DNA of 64,000 nt, taken from positions 1 through 64,000 of the forward strand of contig NZ_JAWUEL010000011.1 of assembly GCF_034119425.1 (NCBI RefSeq). The letters run 5' to 3'. The notes under the pieces were generated by a model. That model saw only the letters and a program-made list of their open reading frames with translations, searched no databases and was not told the origin of the DNA. This DNA comes from Actinotignum schaalii_C. GTDB lineage: Bacteria > Actinomycetota > Actinomycetes > Actinomycetales > Actinomycetaceae. Within the stretch, counting starts at the first letter, position 1; each line of letters begins with the position of its first letter. Shown piece by piece: positions 34,007 to 43,739 of this stretch. The position numbers and the translations under genes were made by a program.

Positions 34007-36961
34007 CTAGCGGCGCCGCTTCTTATTCTGCTTCGCCGCGGCCCGGCGCTGAGCCCGGTTACCGCCACCGGAACCACCCGCACCGCCGCGGCCACCGCGT
34101 GCGGCACCGCGCGAACCGGTGGTTTCCGTCTCCCCGGAGCCATCCTTCGCCGCCGAGGAATACGAAACGTTCTGCTGGCGCTTCGGCTGCTTAATCCCGA
34201 GGGATTCCGCGGTCACGCGCTGACCGGAGGCACCTGCCGCGCCCTCGCCCACCGCGGCCTGCAAAGCCCTCTGCTTTTCCGCCAGCAACTCACGCTGCTG
34301 TTCCTGTGCGGCACGCAGGGCCTGCTGGGAAGCGGACACCTGTTCGGCGCTCCCCGCACCGCTGGCGTGAATCGCCACCCCCGGGCCAGCCATGCCCGCC
34401 GCAGCATTCCCCGCAACGGTGACCGGGCCGGTCACCTGAGCCTCAGTTTCCAGGCGCGCTGCACGTTCGGAAGGAAGCTCGAACTTGAAGAGGTACCGGA
34501 CGGTTTCCGACATGATATTGTCGTTCATCGCCTGGAACATGCGGTAGCCCTCGTCCTTGTATTCAACGAGCGGATCACGCTGCGCCATGGCGCGCAGGCC
34601 GATACCTTCCTTGAGGTAATCCATTTCGTAGAGGTGTTCGCGCCACTTGCGGTCGAGCACGGACAGCACGATCTGGCGTTCCAGTTCGCGCATATTTTCC
34701 TCACCGACTTCCGCTTCGCGCTCCTCGTAATGGGCGTGAATATCATCGGTGAGCTCGCGCTTGAGTGCGGTGCGATCCAGCTGGGAAGGCCCACCGATCT
34801 CATCGAGGTATTCCTCCGCGGTGAAACCGGGAGTGTAGTAGCCCTTGAGGTCCGTCCACAGCGCGGAAAGATCCCAGGCTTCCTCATTATCATCGGAGGT
34901 GTGGGCGCTGACCACGTCATCAACCACGAAATCGAGGAAGCCCTGCACCATGGACTCCATATTTTCACCCTCGAGGATGGAACGCCGCTCGGTGTACACC
35001 ACGGTACGCTGGTCGTTCATAACGTCGTCGTACTTGAGGACGTTCTTACGCATTTCCGCGTTCCGCGCCTCATTTTCAGTTTGGGCCCGCGAAACGTTCT
35101 TCGACATCTGCTTCGTTTCGATAGGAGCGTCGTCGTCCACAGCGTAGCTGAGCATCCGCCCGGCCATGCCCTGACCCCACAGCCGAAGCAGGTCATCTTC
35201 CAGGGAAAGGTAGAAGCGGGATTCGCCCGGGTCGCCCTGGCGCCCACTGCGCCCGCGCAGCTGGTTATCGATACGCCGAGATTCGTGCCGCTCCGAACCG
35301 AGCACATACAAGCCGCCCAATTCGGCCACTTCTTCGTGTTCGGCCTTAACGGCTTCCTGCTGGCGCGCCAGCTCTGCGGGCCAGGCAGCCTCGTATTCTT
35401 CCGGGGTTTCTTCCGGGCTCAGGCCCCGAGCGGCCAGCGCATCCACCGCGCGGTGTTCGGGGTTGCCGCCCAGCATAATGTCGGTACCGCGGCCGGCCAT
35501 ATTGGTAGCCACCGTCACCGCGCCCTTACGCCCGGCTTCGGCCACCACGCGCGCTTCGCGTTCGTGCTGCTTCGCGTTGAGGACCTGATGTTCAATGCCT
35601 TCACGCGCGAGCAAATCGGAAAGCTCTTCGGAAGCTTCCACCGAGGCAGTACCCACAAGAACAGGCTGCCCCTTTTCGTGGCGCTCCACAATATCTTCCA
35701 CCACCGCGCGCAGCTTGCCGGCACGAGTGGAATAAATAAGATCCTGTTCGTCCTTGCGGATCATCGGCTTATTCGTGGGAATAGGAACGACGCCGAGCTT
35801 ATATGTCGAGGCGAATTCCTCAGCTTCGGTTTCTGCCGTACCCGTCATGCCCGAAAGCTTGTTGTACAGGCGGAAGTAGTTCTGGAGGGTGATCGTGGCC
35901 AGAGTCTGGTTCTCCGCCTTGATCTCCACACCTTCCTTCGCTTCAATCGCCTGGTGCATGCCTTCGTTGTAGCGCCGCCCGGGCAGCACACGCCCGGTGT
36001 GTTCGTCCACGATAAGCACTTCGCCGTTGAGCACTACGTAATCGCGGTCCCGTTCGAAAAGCTCCTTGGCCTTAATTGCATTATTCAGGTAGCCGATAAG
36101 CGGGGTATTGAGGGATTCGTAAAGGTTATCGATACCCAGGGCATCTTCGACCTTGTCAATTCCCGCTTCGAGCACACCCACGGTGCGCTTTTTCTCATCT
36201 ACTTCGTAATCGGTATCGCGCCGCATCCGTAGCACCAGGCGCGCGAATTCGCGATACCACTTATTAGCATCGCCTTCGGCCGGGCCGGAAATAATCAGCG
36301 GGGTACGCGCTTCGTCAATAAGAATGGAGTCAACTTCGTCAACGATGACGAAATTATGCCCACGCTGCACCAACTCACTGGTACGCCAGGCCATATTGTC
36401 ACGCAGGTAATCGAAACCAAATTCATTATTGGTTCCGTAGGTGATATCCGCATTGTATTGTTCGCGGCGCTGTTCGGGAGTTTGCCCGGTGAGAATACAC
36501 CCGGTGGTCACCCCGAGGAAGCGGTAGACGCGCCCCATGAGTTCTGACTGGTAGGAGGCCAGGTAATCATTAACCGTGACCACGTGCACGCCCTCACCGG
36601 TGAGCGAATTGAGGTAGGCGGGCATAGTTGCCACGAGCGTTTTACCTTCACCGGTTTTCATTTCGGCAATATTGCCCAGGTGGAGGGCCGCCCCGCCCAT
36701 AACCTGTACGTCATAGGGACGCTGGCCGATGGTCCGCACCGCCGCTTCGCGCACCGTGGCGAAAGCTTCGGGGAGGATGTCATCGAGGGTTTCTCCCTCG
36801 CTGAGGCGCTCCTTGAAGCTATCAGTTTGCGCGCGCAACTCCTCATCACTCATTGCCGAGATATCACTTTCGAGCGCATTGACCTGCGCGGTGATGTTCT
36901 TCAGCTTCTTCAGCGTGCGGCCTTCGCCGGCGCGAAGGATACGATCAATCAAGCGTGCCAC
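34007..36961 (-). CDS. secA: Preprotein translocase ATPase SecA
   Basis: This 984-residue motor drives Sec export. It opens RLIDRILRAGEGRTLKKLKN and has Walker A MKTGEGKTLVATM (about 100), DEVDSILIDEARTPLI (about 212), the RGTDIMLGGNP motif and RSGRQGDPGESRFYLS. The C-terminus is Gly/Arg/Lys-rich with no zinc-binding Cys motif, as in many actinobacterial SecA1. I chose the GTG at 36961, preceded by AAGGAG, over a TTG 12 codons upstream. Confidence 0.96.
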   Translation of the reverse strand: MARLIDRILRAGEGRTLKKLKNITAQVNALESDISAMSDEELRAQTDSFKERLSEGETLDDILPEAFATVREAAVRTIGQRPYDVQVMGGAALHLGNIAEMKTGEGKTLVATMPAYLNSLTGEGVHVVTVNDYLASYQSELMGRVYRFLGVTTGCILTGQTPEQRREQYNADITYGTNNEFGFDYLRDNMAWRTSELVQRGHNFVIVDEVDSILIDEARTPLIISGPAEGDANKWYREFARLVLRMRRDTDYEVDEKKRTVGVLEAGIDKVEDALGIDNLYESLNTPLIGYLNNAIKAKELFERDRDYVVLNGEVLIVDEHTGRVLPGRRYNEGMHQAIEAKEGVEIKAENQTLATITLQNYFRLYNKLSGMTGTAETEAEEFASTYKLGVVPIPTNKPMIRKDEQDLIYSTRAGKLRAVVEDIVERHEKGQPVLVGTASVEASEELSDLLAREGIEHQVLNAKQHEREARVVAEAGRKGAVTVATNMAGRGTDIMLGGNPEHRAVDALAARGLSPEETPEEYEAAWPAELARQQEAVKAEHEEVAELGGLYVLGSERHESRRIDNQLRGRSGRQGDPGESRFYLSLEDDLLRLWGQGMAGRMLSYAVDDDAPIETKQMSKNVSRAQTENEARNAEMRKNVLKYDDVMNDQRTVVYTERRSILEGENMESMVQGFLDFVVDDVVSAHTSDDNEEAWDLSALWTDLKGYYTPGFTAEEYLDEIGGPSQLDRTALKRELTDDIHAHYEEREAEVGEENMRELERQIVLSVLDRKWREHLYEMDYLKEGIGLRAMAQRDPLVEYKDEGYRMFQAMNDNIMSETVRYLFKFELPSERAARLETEAQVTGPVTVAGNAAAGMAGPGVAIHASGAGSAEQVSASQQALRAAQEQQRELLAEKQRALQAAVGEGAAGASGQRVTAESLGIKQPKRQQNVSYSSAAKDGSGETETTGSRGAARGGRGGAGGSGGGNRAQRRAAAKQNKKRRR

Positions 36962-37095
36962 TTCGTCGAGCTCCTTACCGTGGGCATACGGATGCAATTG
37001 TACGGGGTAGAAGCGCGCCCCGCCCCACCTCTTTCACCATTAGCTTTGCGTTCTTCATTACGCTCAGTTTTTCACCGGCGCGGCCAGCCGGCTAC

Positions 37096-38100
37096 CTAGA
37101 CCGTGCGGTCCACCACCGAGCGGGCATATTGCGTCAGGGCTTCCCGTACCGCCGCGTTCTCCAGGTTAGCGATGGCGGCCACGGCCCGCGCCGCCCATTC
37201 CTCGGCAAGCGCGCGGGTTTCTGCCATAACCGAATGATTGCGCAGCGCGCCGAGCACCGTGTCAAGGCGCTGCCCGGCCAAGTCCCCGCGGTCTAATTCC
37301 GCCAAGATCGCCTGGCCGTCGTCGTCCAATATCCCCGCGGCAGCACGTTCGCGCAGCAGTATCGTGGGCATGGTATCCACCGATTCACGCAGGTCCGTGC
37401 CCTGTTCTTTACCGGTTTCTTCGGAAACAACATCGATATAGTCATCGGCGATCTGGAAGGCGATCCCCACGTTTTCACCGAATTCTTGCACCTGGGCGGC
37501 AACTGCGGCGTACTCGGCCTCCCGGTTACCCGCCGCGGCAAAAACGCCTTCGCGTGCCGAGGCAGCAATAAGCGACCCGGTTTTCCCGGCAAGAACCTCC
37601 AGGTAGTGCGCCCGCGGGGACACCTCCGGTGCGCGCCCCACGGTTTCCAGCAGCTGCCCGGTGCACAGGCGCCGGAAAGTTTCCGCGTAATCTTTAACCG
37701 CCCGCGGCCCCAGGTCCGCCATCATGGACGAGGCGCGCGAAAAGAGAATATCTCCGGCCATAATCGCCGCGGAATTCCCGTAATTGCGATGCGCGGCCGG
37801 GACCCCGCGCCGCAGCGGAGCTTCATCCATGACGTCATCGTGATAAAGCGAGGCCAGATGCGTGAGCTCCATCGCCACCGCCACGTGCTCGACCCGCTCG
37901 GATTCCGGCTCCGGGCCCACATACCCGCAGAGCAAGGCCAAGGCCGGCCGCATCCGCTTCCCACCCGCCTCGGCAAGATACGTGGTGATCGGATCCACGC
38001 GCAGGTCACCAAAACGCGTGGCCGCGTCCAGCTTATTTTCGACGACGCCGAGCCGCTCCCCCACACGGGTGAGTAGCTCTTCGACAGTCAGGTCTTTCAC
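37096..38100 (-). CDS. Polyprenyl diphosphate synthase (menaquinone side chain)
   Basis: This 334-residue trans-prenyltransferase joins isopentenyl diphosphate units. The two aspartate-rich motifs are YHDDVMDEAPLRRG (about 84) and QIADDYIDV (about 215), with GKRMRPAL near the start. Its place right after menG suggests it makes the menaquinone tail. The GTG at 38100 is chosen because AGGA lies nine bases upstream. Chain length cannot be told from motifs alone. Confidence 0.88.
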   Translation of the reverse strand: MKDLTVEELLTRVGERLGVVENKLDAATRFGDLRVDPITTYLAEAGGKRMRPALALLCGYVGPEPESERVEHVAVAMELTHLASLYHDDVMDEAPLRRGVPAAHRNYGNSAAIMAGDILFSRASSMMADLGPRAVKDYAETFRRLCTGQLLETVGRAPEVSPRAHYLEVLAGKTGSLIAASAREGVFAAAGNREAEYAAVAAQVQEFGENVGIAFQIADDYIDVVSEETGKEQGTDLRESVDTMPTILLRERAAAGILDDDGQAILAELDRGDLAGQRLDTVLGALRNHSVMAETRALAEEWAARAVAAIANLENAAVREALTQYARSVVDRTV

Positions 38101-38150
38101 GATAGCCAATCCTAGCTTTCCGATGGTGCGCCGGCCCGCGGCCCGATGCC

Positions 38151-38855
38151 TCAGTGTGCCGCCGGCAGGGTAGCGCGGTGCAGCGCAACGATCCCGTTGC
38201 ACATATTACGGTATTCAACGTCGCGCCACCCGGCTTCGTGCAGCCAACCGGCCAGCGTGCGTTGATCGGGCCAGTCGATAATCGACTCCATGAGATAGGC
38301 GTAGGCCGGACCGTCCGAGGAGGCCAGGGCTGCCACCCGCGGGAGTACGTGGCGCAGGTAGCCGTGGTAGAGGGTGCGGAAAGGCGCGCAGGTCGGCGTG
38401 GAAAATTCCGCGATAACCACGTGCCCGCCCGGGCGCGTCACGCGGGCCATTTCGTGGAGGGCCCGCAGGGGATCGTGGATATTACGTAGGCCGTAGGAAA
38501 TGGTCACGGCGTCGAACGTGTTATCCGCGAAGGGAAGATCGCAGGCATCGGCTTGCACAAAACGCAGATCAGGGTGGCGCAGGCGTGCAACCTCGAGCAT
38601 TCCATCCGAAAAATCGGCACCCACCACACGCGCCCCTACCCGGGCAAAATGTTCGGTGGAGGTGCCGGTCCCGCAGGCCAGGTCGAGGATCTCCATCCCC
38701 TCCTCAATACGCAGAGCTTCGGTGACGTAGCGGCGCCACAGCCGCACCTGCCCGAAGCTAAGCAGGTCATTGCTCAGGTCGTAGCGCGGAGCGACCTGGT
38801 CGAACATTCCGGCGACGGCGCGCGGATCTTTGCTGAGTTGTGCACGTGCAGACAT
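38151..38855 (-). CDS. menG: Demethylmenaquinone methyltransferase
   Basis: This 234-residue SAM-dependent methyltransferase (UbiE/MenG family) does the last step of menaquinone synthesis. Motif I is LDLACGTGTSTEHF (about 53), with FDAVTISYGLRNIHD and the UbiE signature DLSNDLLSFGQ near the start. It precedes the polyprenyl synthase by 50 bases; menA is 1.6 kb away on the other strand. Confidence 0.94.
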   Translation of the reverse strand: MSARAQLSKDPRAVAGMFDQVAPRYDLSNDLLSFGQVRLWRRYVTEALRIEEGMEILDLACGTGTSTEHFARVGARVVGADFSDGMLEVARLRHPDLRFVQADACDLPFADNTFDAVTISYGLRNIHDPLRALHEMARVTRPGGHVVIAEFSTPTCAPFRTLYHGYLRHVLPRVAALASSDGPAYAYLMESIIDWPDQRTLAGWLHEAGWRDVEYRNMCNGIVALHRATLPAAH

Positions 38856-39023
38856 GCCCTCTATTCAACCAGCTTGGGCGTATTTGGCAAGAGTGAAATT
38901 CCAGCCGGGGCGCATCCACGGGGAGTCCGCGGGTTCTGCGGGCGCCCCGCGGGACCTCAAACCGGCGATTTTCCGTCAAGCGGCGACTAGACTGAAAAAG
39001 AAGTCACGAATTGAGGAGTCATA

Positions 39024-40379
39024 ATGTCCCTGCCCACGTCTATGCCAGCTATGACACCGCCGCTGCTGGCCGATGTGCGCCGCGATTTTGGCGCCCGTAC
39101 CTGGGTTGTAGCTCTGCTCAGCCCCGTGATCGCGGTGGCGGTCACCTTCCTTATCACGCTCTTCTTCGCGTGGCTCGGGCTGCGCGGCATGAGCGGCATG
39201 AGCGGTCTCGACATGGGCGGGGTGAACCTCGCTGAGATCCTCACCGCCCCGAAGTGGGCGGCCCTTACCTTGCTGCTGGCCCTGGGCGGCACCGCGAGAG
39301 TCGTGGCGGAACCGAATCTTTTTGATATGAGTTTCTTCGTTCCCGCTCTCACCCTCACCCTCCTCATCGGTCTCATCATCTACTTCCTCAACCAGTGGGT
39401 GGGTCGGGGCAAGCGAAATTCCACCCTGCTGGTATGGATTCCGGCCTGGGTATCGGCAGGCGTGCTGGCGGCCATCGGTGCCGGGCTAGCTGCGTTCATG
39501 CAGGTGGATCTGAGCCCCGGCGGTTCCTTCATGGGCCAGGCGATTCCGCCACTTGCCTTGCAGGCAAGCCCTCTTTTCACGGCGCTCACCTGCCTTCCGC
39601 TCGGACTATTCGCCGCCGGATTTGGGCGCATGACCACGGTGAAATCCACGCCGCGTAACCGCTTCACCCTCACGGCCGCTTCCTCCATTCCCACCTACGC
39701 GCACGCGGTACGCCTGGCCTTCACCGCTTTTATCCTGGTGAGCTGCATTTCCGCCCTCGCTTTCGGAATTGACCTCATCGTCCGCAAGGATGCAAGTATC
39801 GAGCTGCTCCTCGTGGCCTTCCCCTTCTTCCTCACCACCGGAGTTATGACCATGTTCGGGGCGGTGGGGGCCTCCTTCGCCGCGATGTATGACGCCACCG
39901 GCGTGGGAATGGGGCCGAATGCCCAGGGTGATACCACGCTGCTGCTCTGGGAGCACCTGGCTACCGTCCCCGCCATCGTTGCGATGATCTCGATGGCTCT
40001 CGCCCTGGTGTGGACGGCCTACCGCTGGGGCCGTTCGCGCGATCCGCGCATGGAATTTGGTGCTATCGCCTGGACGGTTATGCCTTTCGGATTCGGGGCA
40101 ACCACCGCGGTGATCTGGGGTATCACCCGCGGTTCGGCCAAGATGACGGCGCAGGGAATGGAGCTGGCCAGCGCCAGTTACGACCTGCACTGGTACCTCA
40201 TTTTCATCGGGATTGGCCTCGGCCTCGTGGTGGAAGCTTTCTCGCGGTTGTTCCGCACCCGCCCGCCCGAAACGATGGCAACGGGATACCTCACCCCGCA
40301 CGCCTCGGATATCCCGCATCATCCTTCCGTGCCCGGAGCCCCGGGCGGCGTGGCTTTGCACCCGGAGTACCCGGCGTAA
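39024..40379 (+). CDS. Multi-pass membrane protein of unknown function
   Basis: This 451-residue protein has about nine to ten hydrophobic helices across its length, a Met/Gly-rich loop (GMSGMSGLDMGG, about 57) and a His/Pro-rich C-terminal tail. No family is recognised with confidence. GAGGAG lies seven bases upstream of the ATG. It lies between the divergent menG and the downstream menA, so a link to the respiratory membrane is possible but unproven. Confidence 0.75.
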   Translation: MSLPTSMPAMTPPLLADVRRDFGARTWVVALLSPVIAVAVTFLITLFFAWLGLRGMSGMSGLDMGGVNLAEILTAPKWAALTLLLALGGTARVVAEPNLFDMSFFVPALTLTLLIGLIIYFLNQWVGRGKRNSTLLVWIPAWVSAGVLAAIGAGLAAFMQVDLSPGGSFMGQAIPPLALQASPLFTALTCLPLGLFAAGFGRMTTVKSTPRNRFTLTAASSIPTYAHAVRLAFTAFILVSCISALAFGIDLIVRKDASIELLLVAFPFFLTTGVMTMFGAVGASFAAMYDATGVGMGPNAQGDTTLLLWEHLATVPAIVAMISMALALVWTAYRWGRSRDPRMEFGAIAWTVMPFGFGATTAVIWGITRGSAKMTAQGMELASASYDLHWYLIFIGIGLGLVVEAFSRLFRTRPPETMATGYLTPHASDIPHHPSVPGAPGGVALHPEYPA

Positions 40380-40436
40380 ATCCCTCGCGGTGCGGGTGAT
40401 GCGCTCAAGGGGTTCCTCTCGATAGAATAAGCGGCC

Positions 40437-41345
40437 GTGGCAACTGTTACTGATTGGCTCGAAGGTGCGCGCGTTCGCACCCTTCCCGCGAGTGTTTCCC
40501 CCGTGATCGCCGGGGCTGGAATCGCGCTGTGGGAAGGGACGCTATACGGCCCGATTCTTGCCTTGGCTTTCGTTCTCGCTCTGCTCTTGCAGATCGGCGT
40601 GAATTTTGCGAACGACTATTCCGACGGGATCCGCGGCACTGATGATCACCGCACCGGCCCGCCCCGCCTCACGGGTGGCGGAACGGTACGCCCGGGGGTG
40701 GTGCTCGCGGTGGCCCTCACCTGCTTTGCCCTCGCGGCGCTCGTGGGTCTCATCATTATTGCCTGGTGCGGGCAGTGGTGGCTGATCGGAGTGGGCGTGG
40801 CAGCACTGCTAGCCGCCTGGTTCTATACCGGCGGGCGCCACCCCTACGGATATATGGGCCTGGGCGAAGTTTTTGTTTTCATTTTCTTCGGTCTGGTAGC
40901 TACCGCCGGCACCGTCTATATCCAGGGAGGTACGGTGCCCTGGCAAGCCTGGGTTGCCGCTAGCGCCGTTGGCCTCATTGCCTGCGCCATCCTCATGGCC
41001 AATAATATTCGCGATATTCCCACCGACGCCGTCACCGGGAAACATACCCTCGCGGTGCGCTTGGGCGATACCTGGGCACGGCGCGTCTATGTTGTGATGC
41101 TCGCGGTGGCGATGGGATGCGGCGTCGTTCTGGCTTTGGCGCCGAGCACCCACCAGGCCTCCCTCCTCCTTTATCTACCCGCCTTCGCTATTGCTTTCCG
41201 CAATAGCTGGCGGATGCTGAGCCGCGGTCCTTCCCGCGCGCAGGGGCGGGGTCTCATCCCGGTGCTAAAAACCACCGGCATTACCGAGCTCGCTTTCGCG
41301 TTGGCGGTCCTGGTGTCTTTCTGGGCCAGTTCGCTCTTGGTCTAG
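40437..41345 (+). CDS. menA: 1,4-dihydroxy-2-naphthoate polyprenyltransferase
   Basis: This 302-residue membrane prenyltransferase attaches the polyprenyl tail to DHNA. The UbiA-family aspartate motif is NFANDYSDGIRGTD (about 55) and the second is NIRDIPTDAVTGKHTLA (about 190), both typical of MenA. It starts at GTG 40437. With menG and the prenyl synthase it forms the local menaquinone set. Confidence 0.93.
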   Translation: MATVTDWLEGARVRTLPASVSPVIAGAGIALWEGTLYGPILALAFVLALLLQIGVNFANDYSDGIRGTDDHRTGPPRLTGGGTVRPGVVLAVALTCFALAALVGLIIIAWCGQWWLIGVGVAALLAAWFYTGGRHPYGYMGLGEVFVFIFFGLVATAGTVYIQGGTVPWQAWVAASAVGLIACAILMANNIRDIPTDAVTGKHTLAVRLGDTWARRVYVVMLAVAMGCGVVLALAPSTHQASLLLYLPAFAIAFRNSWRMLSRGPSRAQGRGLIPVLKTTGITELAFALAVLVSFWASSLLV

Positions 41346-41384
41346 GCGGCTGTAGCCTCCGGTGCGAACGACTAAGATGGTGGC

Positions 41385-41864
41385 ATGGCCCGAGTAATTA
41401 TGGCACTTCTTGCCATCAGCATCTGGATTTACGGCATCATTGACGTCATCCGCACAGACACCACCCGCATGCCCGGCCGACTGCGTAAGCCGGCATGGCT
41501 CGCCCTCACGGTTCTGGTGCCGGTTCTCGGGTCACTGCTATGGATCGCTTTTTCTTTCCCGGTCAAGTTCCCGCAGCAAAATATCTCACTCGGTTCTTTT
41601 GGGCGGGGTCGCTCCTCTTCGCAGCGGCGCCGTCGCCCCGTTGCACCCGACGACGATCCGGACTTCCTGTCCCGCTTGGACGCGGAAAACCGTTTCCGCG
41701 AATGGGAACGGCAACAGCGTGAGAACGACGCCGCATCGAACTCCCCCACCGCGGGTGAGTCTCACGGAACAAGCAAGCCCGAAGCGACCGGAAAGCACCC
41801 GGATAATCCCGAGGATTCTGAGGGTTCTGAAGGGTCGCAACCCACGCGGCCCGCGCAGGACTAG
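41385..41864 (+). CDS. PLDc_N-domain membrane protein
   Basis: This 159-residue protein has two helices in the PLDc_N arrangement (IWIYGIIDVIRTD, then LTVLVPVLGSLLWIAF) and a charged, low-complexity cytoplasmic tail. Relatives are often near menaquinone genes in actinobacteria. Function is unknown. A hairpin at 41868-41885 follows directly. Confidence 0.78.
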   Translation: MARVIMALLAISIWIYGIIDVIRTDTTRMPGRLRKPAWLALTVLVPVLGSLLWIAFSFPVKFPQQNISLGSFGRGRSSSQRRRRPVAPDDDPDFLSRLDAENRFREWERQQRENDAASNSPTAGESHGTSKPEATGKHPDNPEDSEGSEGSQPTRPAQD

Positions 41865-41867
41865 CCG

Positions 41868-41885
41868 CCGCGCGGAACCGCGCGG
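41868..41885. terminator. Hairpin between convergent genes
   Basis: CCGCGCGG is repeated as its own complement around AA, giving a perfect 8-bp stem, four bases after one stop and about 50 before the other. Confidence 0.55.
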
Positions 41886-41935
41886 CACACGCTTCCGTTA
41901 GCGTCTAGCCACCGTAACTCCCGCGGAGTTCCAGA

Positions 41936-42607
41936 TCAGTCTCCGCGGTTTTCATCAGCCGCGGAGATCCCCGGCGTGATATCGCGTGCCCGGGCCAGGA
42001 GTTCAGCCGCGGGTTCGGCATAATCCACCGCCACCAAACTGGTGCCCTGGAATGTTAACGAGGTCACCGAACACAGCGCGCACTGGCGCCGGCGCGGGTC
42101 GTGGGCGAGGGAGCGCCCCTCCACGAAGGAGCGCAGCGTCCAAATTGGAAGCTGATGGGACACAAGTACCGCTTCGCCGCCGCGCGCTGCTGCGAGCCCG
42201 CTGCGCACCGCATTCGTCATACGCGCTGCGATATCCGTATATGGCTCACCCCAGGAGGGCCGGAAGGGGTTGATGTACCACGGCCAGAATTTCGGGGAGG
42301 CCAAGATCCACCGATTCCGGTTGACGTTGATGCCCTCGAAATTATTGCCCGCTTCGACGAGATTGGCGTCGGTGCTAATCTCGAGGTCGAAGAGGTGCGC
42401 GGTAGGTGTGGCAGTTTCAATAGCCCGTTCGAGCGGAGAGGATATCACCGCGCGGACATCATGCCCGCGAAAGAAATCCCGAACGCTGCCGGCCATCTCC
42501 CGGCCCAGATCGGTGAGGTGAAAACCGGGTTGGCGGCCGTAAAGTTCGCCGCTGGGGTTATCCACCTCTCCGTGGCGGACCAGGTGAACAACTGTTACGT
42601 CAATCAT
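41936..42607 (-). CDS. Histidine phosphatase family protein
   Basis: This 223-residue protein has the phosphoglycerate-mutase-like signature LVRHGEVDNP at residues 9-18 with the catalytic His, the SSPLERAIETA motif, and the second His in AVLVSHQLPIW. The substrate cannot be read from sequence; family members act on sugar phosphates or proteins. It is a single gene, convergent with the PLDc_N gene. Confidence 0.88.
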   Translation of the reverse strand: MIDVTVVHLVRHGEVDNPSGELYGRQPGFHLTDLGREMAGSVRDFFRGHDVRAVISSPLERAIETATPTAHLFDLEISTDANLVEAGNNFEGINVNRNRWILASPKFWPWYINPFRPSWGEPYTDIAARMTNAVRSGLAAARGGEAVLVSHQLPIWTLRSFVEGRSLAHDPRRRQCALCSVTSLTFQGTSLVAVDYAEPAAELLARARDITPGISAADENRGD

Positions 42608-42693
42608 GATGCCAGTCTACGGCACCGGGAGCTGCCGGCCGGACAAAGCTAAGTTCCCTGGGGGAGCTCACTCCGACCGGCGTGCCCGAACGT

Positions 42694-43158
42694 CTACCAA
42701 ATATCCGCGGGGTTACCCACGAGGCGGGCACACAGCTCGCCCATCTTGAGAAAGTCATCGTGACCGAGTTTGTCCACGAGGTGAGCGCGAACTGACATGA
42801 CGTGGGTGACGGCCGCCTTCTCGAGCAGCGCGAAACCAGCATCGGTGAGAGTGCAATCCACCCCGCGCCGGTCATGCGCGTTGGCGGAACGGGCTACCAA
42901 GCCGCGCGCCTCGAGGCGGCGGACGGTGTGGGTGAGCCGCGAGCGGGAATGTACCATCACATCAGCGAGAGTCGACATCCGCATGCAGCGATTTTCCGCC
43001 TCGGAGAGACGGGCGAGAACGTCATATTCGTTCAATGACAAATTGTAATTGACCATGAGTGCGTGATTAAGCGCCTCTGCGGTCACGGCTGTCGCGCGCA
43101 GATACGCGCGCCAGGCAAATTGTTCCTCTTCAGAAAGCCAGCGAACTTCCGCGGCCAT
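42694..43158 (-). CDS. MarR family transcriptional regulator
   Basis: This 154-residue winged-helix regulator has a MarR core (NLSLNEYDVLARLSEAEN, STLADVMVHSRSRLTHTVRR, LEARGLVARSANAHDRRGV). The ATG at 43158 follows GAAGGGAAG. A perfect palindrome lies 27 bases upstream (43185-43199) and is a likely self-operator. No obvious target gene is next to it, so its regulon is elsewhere. Confidence 0.87.
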   Translation of the reverse strand: MAAEVRWLSEEEQFAWRAYLRATAVTAEALNHALMVNYNLSLNEYDVLARLSEAENRCMRMSTLADVMVHSRSRLTHTVRRLEARGLVARSANAHDRRGVDCTLTDAGFALLEKAAVTHVMSVRAHLVDKLGHDDFLKMGELCARLVGNPADIW

Positions 43159-43184
43159 GAGATTCTTCCCTTCGTCAGGCACGA

Positions 43185-43199
43185 TGTCACGTCGTGACA
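43185..43199. promoter_or_regulatory. Palindromic operator, probably for MarR
   Basis: TGTCACG-T-CGTGACA is a perfect 15-base palindrome, 27 bases before the marR start. Confidence 0.65.
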
Positions 43200-43466
43200 T
43201 TAACGGCAACTCACACGGGACGTGCGAGTCTTCATTACGTCGTTGCGCCCGCGCCGGACGCAACGCACCCGGCTTCCACCGGGTGAACGATGACGCCACT
43301 TCTCCTCATTTTCCCACGTGGGAACGCTGGGGCGAAAGGCCTTAAGCGGTGCTGTTTCACGGTGCCGCACCCGGCATCTGCATGCCTGTGCAACACCGCA
43401 AACCATAGCATCATGTGAAGTACACCTTTGTACGAACATAACTCAGAGTTACATTCTCTTTTTAAG

Positions 43467-43485
43467 AAAGGCGAGCCTTACCTCA
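43467..43485. promoter_or_regulatory. DtxR/IdeR-like iron box
   Basis: AAAGGCGAGCCTTACCTCA matches 13 of 19 positions of the DtxR consensus TTAGGTTAGCCTAACCTAA, including the central AGCCT and ACCT blocks. No gene with a start is seen just downstream, so its target is unclear. Confidence 0.4.
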
Positions 43486-43595
43486 ATAGTCATATTGATA
43501 TGTATCTTTGCCCGAATTGTCAAGGTTCATCCGGGCAATACCTCATAAATATGTGAGCACTTTCACTTACCGATTTTCTACGGTATCGCCGTACC

Positions 43596-43624
43596 AAAAC
43601 AAAAAGGCCCGGACATCCAGGCCC
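43596..43624 (-). terminator. Intrinsic terminator of the bS22 gene
   Basis: On the minus strand GGCCTGGA and TCCGGGCC pair around TG and are followed by TTTTTGTTTT, about 20 bases past the bS22 stop. Confidence 0.85.
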
Positions 43625-43640
43625 TTCCGCACGCGGGGAA

Positions 43641-43739
43641 CTACTTCTTGTTCCGACGCTGGTGGCGAGTTTTACGCAGCAGCTTACGATGCTTTTTCTT
43701 CGACATACGCTTGCGGCGCTTCTTAATAACGGAACCCAC
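43641..43739 (-). CDS. 30S ribosomal protein bS22
   Basis: This is a 32-residue, very basic protein (GTG start): MGSVIKKRRKRMSKKKHRK then LLRKTRHQRRNKK. It matches the actinobacterial small-subunit protein bS22 (AURKAIP1/COX24 family) found in mycobacterial ribosome structures. GGAGGT lies four bases upstream. As in M. tuberculosis (Rv0500B) it lies next to an excisionase-like HTH gene. Confidence 0.93.
   Translation of the reverse strand: MGSVIKKRRKRMSKKKHRKLLRKTRHQRRNKK

Larger units (their letters stand above)
43159..43640. other. Long non-coding interval upstream of marR, 482 bp
   Basis: The interval holds three regulatory-looking sites (43185-43199, 43311-43324 TTCCCACGTGGGAA, and 43467-43485) and an AT-rich stretch at about 43400-43590. 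The short open frames here have no ribosome site or familiar domain. The right end is the bS22 terminator. Confidence 0.5.

Noticed and set aside
33953..36232. Long plus-strand open frame (759 codons) across secA
   Set aside because: It is antisense to an unmistakable secA, has no ribosome site or domain, and reflects high-GC codon bias.
43318..43548. Small open frame (76 codons) upstream of marR
   Set aside because: No ribosome site, crosses a palindrome and the AT-rich regulatory stretch, and no recognisable domain.
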